Source: Bryobacteraceae bacterium CoA2 C42 (GTDB lineage: Bacteria > Acidobacteriota > Terriglobia > Bryobacterales > Bryobacteraceae). From it: a DNA stretch of 64,000 nucleotides. The DNA lies in NCBI GenBank assembly GCA_019931245.1, contig JAINDL010000030.1:47901-111900 (forward strand). The letters run 5' to 3'. Numbering within the stretch: position 1 is the stretch's first letter; the number at the start of each line of letters is the position of its first letter. The notes beneath the pieces are model-generated. The model did not search any database and was not told the origin of the DNA. It worked only from the letters and a program-made list of their open reading frames with translations. Shown here one piece after another: positions 58,215 through 64,000 of this stretch. A program made the position numbers and the translations under genes.

Positions 58215-59495
58215 ATGTCCGCTAGAAAGGTTCTGATTCGTGGAGCCAGGCAGTTACTGACGCTGCGCGGAATTCCCGCGCCGCGGCGAACGGCTTCGAT
58301 GAGTGATTTGGCGCAGTTGGCGGACGGTGCCGTCCTGATTGAGGGTGAGCGGATTGTGACGGTGGGTCCAGGGCGCCGGATTGAGAATCTGGCGGAGGCA
58401 CGGGGGGCCGAGGTGATCGACGCGGACGGGTGCGTGGTGATGCCGGGATTTGTTGACCCGCACACGCTGCTGGTGAGCGGACCTTCGCGCGTCGAGGAGT
58501 TTGAGCGGCATGTGATGGGGGCGTCGCTTGAGCAGAGCGGTTTGCTGCGGGAGGGTTTGCAGGCGCAGGTGCGGAACGTGCGGAATCTGCCGGCGCGGCG
58601 TTTAGAGTTGCAGGCCAAGAACACGCTGCTGCGGTGTTTGCGGCATGGCACGACGACGATTGAGGCGAAGACCGGCTACGGGTTGGACGATACGGGCGAG
58701 ATGAAGTCGGTGCGGGTGCTTGAAGATCTGCAGGCGTGCCCGATTTCGGTGTTGCCGACCTGGTTCGGTGCGCGGGCGCTGCCGTCTGAATTTGACGGGA
58801 ACGCCGATGGGTATCTGCGATTTTTGTTGGAGGAGATGATGCCGCGGGTGGCGCGGCGGAAGTCGATCGGGCATATCGACGCCGATCCGGCGGCGTGTGG
58901 TTTTTCGCTGCATCAGACGGTGCAGTTTTTGCGGACGGCGAGAGTGGCGGGCTTCACGCCCCGGTTGCACGCGGCGCTACACCAGGCCGATTCGAACGTA
59001 GAGGTAGCGGTGGCGATGCGGGCCGAGAGTGTGTCGCATTGCAACTGCATCACGGAGGACCAGATCGGGCATCTTTGTGACTCGTCGACGGTGGCGGTGC
59101 TGCTGCCCGGGTTGGCGTATCACCTTCATCTGGACCGTCTGGCGCCGGCGCGGCGGATCATTGACGGAGGGGCAGCCGTGGCGCTGGCTTCGGGTTATGA
59201 TCCGTTGTTCAGTCCGACGTGTAACATGCAGATGGTGATTTCGCTCGCGTGCAATCAGCTGCAGATGTCGCCGGCCGAGGCGATCCAGGCGGCGACGTTC
59301 AACGCGGCCTGCGCGGCGGGGGTGGCGCGGGAGGCCGGTTCGCTCGAAGCGGGCAAGTTTGCGGATCTGTTGATTCTTTCCGTACCGGACTACCGCGAAA
59401 TCCCCTATCATTTTGGAATGAATCTGGTTTCTACGGTAATCCGCCGTGGTTCGATCGTCCATCAGGAAACCGCGCCGGAGTGGCGTGTTGCCTGA
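58215..59495 (+). CDS. Imidazolonepropionase-like amidohydrolase, altered active site
   Basis: 426 residues with GGAG 8 nt before the ATG. The HutI framework is clear: VVMPGFVDPHT, EAKTGYGLD, VLPTWFGARALPSE, VAVLLPGLAYHL and EAGSLEAGKFADLLIL. However, the metal-binding HTH is His83-Thr-Leu85, the histidine in the GAHAxPxE segment is Arg, the FCE segment reads DADPAACGF, and the DxNPG loop reads SGYDPLF. It may have lost or changed its activity. It overlaps the FtcD-like gene by 11 bp; in histidine breakdown HutI makes formiminoglutamate precursors used by FtcD, which supports the family call. Confidence 0.8.
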   Translation: MSARKVLIRGARQLLTLRGIPAPRRTASMSDLAQLADGAVLIEGERIVTVGPGRRIENLAEARGAEVIDADGCVVMPGFVDPHTLLVSGPSRVEEFERHVMGASLEQSGLLREGLQAQVRNVRNLPARRLELQAKNTLLRCLRHGTTTIEAKTGYGLDDTGEMKSVRVLEDLQACPISVLPTWFGARALPSEFDGNADGYLRFLLEEMMPRVARRKSIGHIDADPAACGFSLHQTVQFLRTARVAGFTPRLHAALHQADSNVEVAVAMRAESVSHCNCITEDQIGHLCDSSTVAVLLPGLAYHLHLDRLAPARRIIDGGAAVALASGYDPLFSPTCNMQMVISLACNQLQMSPAEAIQAATFNAACAAGVAREAGSLEAGKFADLLILSVPDYREIPYHFGMNLVSTVIRRGSIVHQETAPEWRVA

Positions 59496-60408
59496 GCGGG
59501 AATCTTCGCCGCTGGTGGAGTGTGTCGCGAATTTTTCCGAGGGCCGGGACCGCCGCGCGATCGAGGCCATTGCGGCGGCCGTGGCCGGGGTGCCGGGCGT
59601 GGGCGTGCTGGACTGGTCGGCCGATGCGGATCATCATCGCAGCGTGATTACGTTTGCCGGGCGGCCGGAGGCGATCGGCGAGGCGGCGGTGCTGGCGGTG
59701 GGCGAGGCCGTGGCGCGGATTGATCTGACGAGGCACTCGGGGGTGCATCCGCGGATTGGGTCGGCCGATGTGGTGCCGTTTGTGCCGCTGCGGGGGATTA
59801 CGCTGGTCGAGTGCGCGTGGCTGGCGCATGCGGTGGGGGCGGAGATCTGGAACCGGTATTCGGTGCCGGTGTTTCTCTATGACGCCGCGGCGCAGCGCGA
59901 GAGCCGCCGCAATCTGGCGAACGTCCGCAAGGCGGCGGCGGGTTCTCCGTTTCCGGTGCCGGACTTTGGAGAGGCCGCACCGCATCCAACGGCGGGGGCG
60001 GTGGCCGTGGGCGCCCGGAAGATACTCATTGCCTGGAACGTGTTCTTGGCCGACGGGAACGTGGCGGCGGCCAAAGAGATCGCGCGGCGGATCCGGCAAG
60101 CCAACGGCGGTCTGGCGTGCGTGCGCGCGCTCGGGCTGTACTTAGCCGGGCGCGGGCAGGCGCAGATATCGATGAATCTGACCGATTACACGGTCACGCC
60201 GCCGCATGTGGTGTGGGAGGCGATCGGGCGGATCGCCGCGGAGTTAGGCGTCGAAGTGGCGACGAGTGAGTTGATCGGTCTGATTCCCGAGGCGGCGCTG
60301 GCCGCGGCGGCGGCCGGTGGGGTGGATCTGAGAATCGAGGACTTTTCGCCGGACCGGGTGCTGGAGTCGCGCCTGCGTACGATTGCAATGGAGAGTTCGA
60401 GGGACTAG
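59485..60408 (+). CDS. Glutamate formimidoyltransferase-like protein
   Basis: 307 residues from a GTG with GGAG 5 nt upstream; a longer in-frame start at 59446 lies deep in the previous gene. The FTCD N-terminal signature CVANFSEGRD and the catalytic-type segment DLTRHSGVHPRIGSADVVPF (His84, matching the recalled His82 of the mammalian enzyme) are intact, as is MNLTDYTVTPPHVV. It transfers a formimino group from formiminoglutamate to tetrahydrofolate. No hutH or hutU lies in the window. It ends in TAG and is followed by a 6-bp hairpin. Confidence 0.88.
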   Translation: MLPERESSPLVECVANFSEGRDRRAIEAIAAAVAGVPGVGVLDWSADADHHRSVITFAGRPEAIGEAAVLAVGEAVARIDLTRHSGVHPRIGSADVVPFVPLRGITLVECAWLAHAVGAEIWNRYSVPVFLYDAAAQRESRRNLANVRKAAAGSPFPVPDFGEAAPHPTAGAVAVGARKILIAWNVFLADGNVAAAKEIARRIRQANGGLACVRALGLYLAGRGQAQISMNLTDYTVTPPHVVWEAIGRIAAELGVEVATSELIGLIPEAALAAAAAGGVDLRIEDFSPDRVLESRLRTIAMESSRD

Positions 60409-60415
60409 AGTGAAA

Positions 60416-60430
60416 GTAACGCCTCGTTAC
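60416..60430 (+). promoter_or_regulatory. Small palindrome GTAACG-CCT-CGTTAC before the TonB receptor
   Basis: A perfect 6-bp inverted repeat with a 3-nt loop, 8 nt after the FtcD-like stop and 47 nt before the receptor ATG. It lacks a T-tract. It could be a weak stop or an operator; the sequence alone does not decide. Confidence 0.35.
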
Positions 60431-60477
60431 GAATTAGTGACGCGGTCTCGCTAACTCTTCCGCTTTAGGGGATATTT

Positions 60478-63400
60478 ATGAAACTTTGTTCACGACTGCT
60501 GCGCGGCAGCGGCGTGGCGTTCCTGGTTTTCCTTTTGGCTTTCCAGGCGCCGCTTTCTCATGCTCAAGTGTTGTACGGCGCGCTGGTCGGCGCCGTAAAG
60601 GATGCGTCCGGCGCCGCAGTGCCGGGGGCGAAGGTAGTGATCACCAACCAGCAGACCGGCCAGGTCCGCGAGACCGTGACGAACGAGGAAGGCGGGTATA
60701 ACTTCCCGACGATCCAGAACGGCGTTTACGAAGTGCGGATTACCAAAGACGGCTTCAAGTCCGTGACGAACAGCGCGACGGTGGCGATTAATGAGACGGT
60801 CCGCGTGGACCTGACGCTGCAGGTCGGCGCCGTCTCGGACACGGTGACCGTCGAAGCCAGTTCGGCCACGCTGCAGACGGACCGCGCTGAGGTGCGGGCC
60901 GAGGTGACCTCTAAGCAGCTGACCAATCTGCCGGTGCCCGTGGGCCGGAACTACCAGAACCTGCTCGTTACGGTTCCGGGCTTCTCGCCGCCGCGGAATG
61001 CGCACTCGGTGCCGTCGAACCCCTCCCGGTCGCTCGAAGCCAACGTCAATGGCGCCACGCGCTCTTCGGTCAACACCCGCATCGACGGCGTGAGTTCGAC
61101 CAATATCTGGCTGCCGCATATCTCGGCTTATGTCCCGTCGCTCGAAGCGATTGAGACCGTCAACGTGGTGACCAACTCCTTCTCCGCCGAGCAGGGCCTG
61201 GCGGGCGGCGCCTCGATCAGCGTGCAGATCAAGTCCGGCACGAACGATCTGCACGGGTCGGCGTTTCTCTACAACACGAACAACAAAGTAATCGCCAAGC
61301 CCTTCTTCCTGCCGCAGGGCCAGCGCAACCCCAAGTACATCTTCAACCAGTTCGGCGCCACCGTGGGTGGTCCGATCAAGAAGAACAAGCTGTTCTACTT
61401 CGCCGCCTACGAAGGCACGACGCGGCGCGAGTTTGCCAACTCCTTCGGCACCATGCCGACTACGGCCATGCGCACCGGCGATCTTTCGGCGACCGACCGT
61501 CCGATCTTCGACCCGTTAACGGGCGATGACCAGGGCCGGGGCCGGACCCCGTTTGCGGGCAACATTCTGCCGGCCAACCGCATCAGCCCGATTGCCCGGA
61601 CGCTGACCGGCAAGCTGCCCACCCCGAACGTGCCGAGCGCCTTTATTCAGCAGAACTACTTTGCGGTCGGTAACTTCCTGTTCGACCGGCAGACGCTCGA
61701 CACCAAGATGAACTACAACATCTCGGACAAGTGGACCATGTACGGCCGTTTCTCCGTGCTCGACTATACGATGGAGAACGCCGGTATGCTCGGCGAACTG
61801 ATCGGCCCGGGCATCTCCGGCGCCGGCGGCAACGTGGGCGTGGGGGTGGGCCAGACTTACTCGACCACCATCGCCTCCACCTACGTGCTGAAGCCCTCCT
61901 TCATCATCGACTCCTACTTCGGCTTCACCCAGATGAATACGAAGGTCGAGCAGCCCGGCCTTGAAAAGAACCTTGGCCGCGATCTGCTAGGCATTCCGGG
62001 AACCAACGGGACCCGCACCTTCGAGGGCGGCTGGCCACGGTTCTCGGTTTCGAACTTCACCACCTTCGGCGTTCCCGATGCCTTCATGCCGTATAACCGG
62101 CGCGATCCTCAGTTCCAATACGTGGCTAACGCCAACTGGACCAAAGGGACGCACAACATCCGCTTCGGCATCGACTATTACAAGATGAACATGAACCATC
62201 TGCAGCCGGAGTTCTCCGGCGCCAACCACGGCGCGGTGGGCGGCTTCAGCTTCACCGGCGGCCCGACGCAGTTGAACGGCGGCGCTTCGGCCAACGAGTT
62301 CAACTCCTGGGGAGCTTTCCTGCTGGGCGCGCCGAACAATTACGGCCGCCTGCTGCAGGTGGATGATGTCTACAAGACCCGCACCAACATGTTCTCCAGC
62401 TACGTGCAGGACACCTGGAACGTCAACCGGAAGCTGACGCTGAACTACGGCGTCCGCTACGAGTACTTCCCCATGCCGACCCGCGGCGACCGCGGGGTGG
62501 AGCGGTATGACTTCGCCAACAACAAGATGTTCGTCTGCGGCGTGGGCGTCATGCCGCGCGATTGCGGCATCCGGCAGCAGAAGCTGCAGTTCTCGCCCCG
62601 CCTCGGCATCGCCTACCGGCCGACCGACAAGACGGTGATCCGCACCGGCTTTGGCATCAACTGGGATCCGTGGAATCTGGCCCGCACCCACCGGACCAAC
62701 TTCCCGATGCTGGTCATCCTGAACGGCAATGCTCCGAACGCGTTCGTCCCCGTCAGCCGTCTCGAGCAGGGCATCCCGAACATCCCGAACCCCGACCTCG
62801 GCAACGGCATCATTGATGTTCCCACCAACTATGCGGTCGTCAGCGCGGGCGATGAGTTCAAACGCTCCTACATCATGAGCTGGAACTTCACCATCCAGCG
62901 GCAGGTCGGCAAAGGCTTCGTCGCCCAGGCCGGCTACGTCGCCAACCGTCAGGTGAAGCAGACCGGCAACCTCGACCTCAACGCCGGGCAGATCCCCGGC
63001 GCGGGCGTCAACGGAGCTCCCTACTTCCAGCGCTTCGGCCGCCGGGTGACCACCCAGCTGTTAACCCCCATCGGCCACACCAGCTACAACGCGCTGCAGA
63101 CCACCCTCGAAAAGCGCTTCGCCAAAGGTTACTCGCTCAATGTGGCCTACACCTGGTCGAAGGCCATGGGCATCTGCTGTAACTCGAACAGTGACGGCGG
63201 CCCCGCCATCCAGGCCCTGCCGTTCTACAACCTGAACCGCTCGCTCGCCGACTTTGACCGGACGCACAACTTCCAGGTCACTTCGCTCTGGGAACTGCCG
63301 TTTGGCAAGGGTAAAGCGTTTGCCAACGACGGTGTGGCGGCGGCGATTCTGGGCGGCTGGCAGCTGAACGGGCTGTTGAGTCTATACAGCGGCTCGCCTT

Positions 63401-63852
63401 TCAACGTGACCGCCGACGGGGCTTCGCTGAACCTGTTTTCCGGCTCGACGCAGCGGGCCGACTATGCCCGTCCCGGGAAGGTGACCAAGATCGGTAAGGT
63501 GGGTCAGGGACAGCCGTTCTTTGACTTCACGGCCTTCAAGCCGGTTACCGATGCCCGCTTTGGCGATGCGAGCTTCATGGCGCTGCGCGGCCCGCGGATC
63601 GGCAACGCCGACGTGGGCATCTTCCGGCAGTTCAAGTTCGGCGAACGGGTTTCGGCCCAACTGCGCATCGAGATGCTCAATCTGACCAACACTCCGCAGT
63701 TCGGCAACCCGAGCGGCAACATCTCCAACCTGCGCCTGAACCCGGACAACTCGTTCCGGTCGGGTGTTTTTGAAGTCACTGGTCTTGCGAATACGGGACG
63801 CGACGGGCTTACCCAGCGTGCTTTCCGGTTCGGTCTCCGCATGGGCTTCTAA
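60478..63852 (+). CDS. Oar-like TonB-dependent receptor, intact
   Basis: 1124 residues. AGGGGA 5 nt before the ATG is a good Shine-Dalgarno. A signal peptide (residues 1-29, ending SHA) is followed by a carboxypeptidase-regulatory domain (GAVKDASGAAVPGAKVVITN, GGYNFPTIQNGVYEVRITKD), the plug (VPVGRNYQNLLVTVPGFSPP, NGATRSSVNTRIDGVSS) and a large beta-barrel that ends in an aromatic residue (FGLRMGF), the usual assembly signal. In Acidobacteriota such proteins are numerous and probably import oligosaccharides or peptides. It is a full-length relative of the interrupted gene at 29183-32440. Confidence 0.92.
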   Translation: MKLCSRLLRGSGVAFLVFLLAFQAPLSHAQVLYGALVGAVKDASGAAVPGAKVVITNQQTGQVRETVTNEEGGYNFPTIQNGVYEVRITKDGFKSVTNSATVAINETVRVDLTLQVGAVSDTVTVEASSATLQTDRAEVRAEVTSKQLTNLPVPVGRNYQNLLVTVPGFSPPRNAHSVPSNPSRSLEANVNGATRSSVNTRIDGVSSTNIWLPHISAYVPSLEAIETVNVVTNSFSAEQGLAGGASISVQIKSGTNDLHGSAFLYNTNNKVIAKPFFLPQGQRNPKYIFNQFGATVGGPIKKNKLFYFAAYEGTTRREFANSFGTMPTTAMRTGDLSATDRPIFDPLTGDDQGRGRTPFAGNILPANRISPIARTLTGKLPTPNVPSAFIQQNYFAVGNFLFDRQTLDTKMNYNISDKWTMYGRFSVLDYTMENAGMLGELIGPGISGAGGNVGVGVGQTYSTTIASTYVLKPSFIIDSYFGFTQMNTKVEQPGLEKNLGRDLLGIPGTNGTRTFEGGWPRFSVSNFTTFGVPDAFMPYNRRDPQFQYVANANWTKGTHNIRFGIDYYKMNMNHLQPEFSGANHGAVGGFSFTGGPTQLNGGASANEFNSWGAFLLGAPNNYGRLLQVDDVYKTRTNMFSSYVQDTWNVNRKLTLNYGVRYEYFPMPTRGDRGVERYDFANNKMFVCGVGVMPRDCGIRQQKLQFSPRLGIAYRPTDKTVIRTGFGINWDPWNLARTHRTNFPMLVILNGNAPNAFVPVSRLEQGIPNIPNPDLGNGIIDVPTNYAVVSAGDEFKRSYIMSWNFTIQRQVGKGFVAQAGYVANRQVKQTGNLDLNAGQIPGAGVNGAPYFQRFGRRVTTQLLTPIGHTSYNALQTTLEKRFAKGYSLNVAYTWSKAMGICCNSNSDGGPAIQALPFYNLNRSLADFDRTHNFQVTSLWELPFGKGKAFANDGVAAAILGGWQLNGLLSLYSGSPFNVTADGASLNLFSGSTQRADYARPGKVTKIGKVGQGQPFFDFTAFKPVTDARFGDASFMALRGPRIGNADVGIFRQFKFGERVSAQLRIEMLNLTNTPQFGNPSGNISNLRLNPDNSFRSGVFEVTGLANTGRDGLTQRAFRFGLRMGF

Positions 63853-63874
63853 CCGCTACCCTGCAGTTCCGGGC

Positions 63875-63917
63875 GGGGCCCGCCGGTCGCTTCTGACTGG
63901 CGGGCCCCCCTGTTTTT
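63875..63917 (+). terminator. Strong intrinsic terminator of the TonB receptor gene
   Basis: GGGGCCCGCCGGTC (63875-63888) and GACTGGCGGGCCCC (63895-63908) form a 14-bp stem with one G-T-type mismatch and a 6-nt loop, followed by CCTGTTTTT. It starts 22 nt after the stop codon. Confidence 0.9.
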
Positions 63918-63942
63918 GGGGTAATGCCGGGGGGCGCTCAGA

Positions 63943-64000
63943 AGCGCACAGGCCGAAGCGAGTCCGTTGTGCGCGTGGCAAAAAAAGCGCACAGACCGAA
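63943..64000. repeat. Near-identical 15-bp direct repeat at the right edge
   Basis: AGCGCACAGGCCGAA (63943-63957) recurs as AGCGCACAGACCGAA (63986-64000), 43 bp apart with one difference. The second copy is the last sequence in the window, so whether an array continues cannot be seen. A small GCGCT/AGCGC hairpin overlaps the first copy. Confidence 0.6.

Noticed and set aside
58215..59495. Calling the HutI-like gene a standard imidazolonepropionase
   Set aside because: Several active-site residues are changed, so only the family and not the activity is supported.

Overview
The window is GC-rich and very gene-dense. It looks like the chromosome of an Acidobacteriota member of the Bryobacterales/Solibacter type. 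The inference rests on gene content: Oar-like TonB-dependent receptors with an N-terminal carboxypeptidase-regulatory domain, several c-type-heme DUF1549/DUF1553 + DUF1501 pairs, a DUF1592 + DUF1552 pair, a PEP-CTERM-like protein, Tat-type leaders on many metabolic enzymes, a creatininase-like protein and no operon of external symbiosis or virulence type. I recognised no rRNA, tRNA, CRISPR array, transposase or phage gene.

Layout. 1-11.5 kb (minus strand): an eight-gene run from two Asp-box (sialidase-like) propeller proteins through an alpha/beta hydrolase, a GMC oxidoreductase with its small hitch-hiker subunit, a DUF1549/DUF1553 cytochrome and a DUF1501 protein, to a propeller glycosidase-like gene that leaves the window; an SDR gene lies just upstream. 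11.5-15.1 kb (plus): two TIM-barrel isomerase/epimerases, a Gfo/Idh/MocA oxidoreductase and a CYTH protein. Together, 5-15 kb reads as a glycan or glycoside oxidation and breakdown region. 15.2-22.1 kb (plus): small membrane protein, then MoxR ATPase, DUF58, BatA-type and double-VWA membrane proteins. 22.1-34.5 kb: SelA-like and DegT-like PLP enzymes with export leaders, a second DUF1549/DUF1553-DUF1501-isomerase operon, a creatininase-like protein, a TonB receptor interrupted by one TAG codon, and a PA14 protein. 34.5-42.7 kb (minus): DUF1592/DUF1552, the PEP-CTERM-like protein and a third DUF1549/DUF1553-DUF1501 pair that carries a LamG-type insertion.

42.7-43.2 kb is a non-coding stretch with a 128-bp tandem repeat. 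43.2-45.8 kb holds a mono-heme protein and an Rrf2 regulator, divergent from a GlcG/HbpS-type heme-binding protein, with a palindromic candidate operator between them. 45.8-50.6 kb holds an enolase-superfamily enzyme, a class II aldolase, an NTF2-like protein, a ThuA-like protein and an amidohydrolase. 50.6-58.0 kb holds an intact NarL-type response regulator, a frameshifted histidine kinase and a divergent RND efflux operon (adaptor, pump, outer-membrane factor) in which every gene is broken. 58.2-60.4 kb holds a HutI-like and an FtcD-like gene, and 60.5-63.9 kb an intact Oar-like receptor followed by a strong terminator.

Two themes run through the window. Many genes have a good -10 hexamer ending about 7 nt before the start codon and little or no Shine-Dalgarno sequence, which suggests leaderless transcripts. 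Sequence decay is concentrated in the efflux locus; elsewhere I found only one lesion. All function calls are from reading the sequence and recalled family knowledge; no database search was made.
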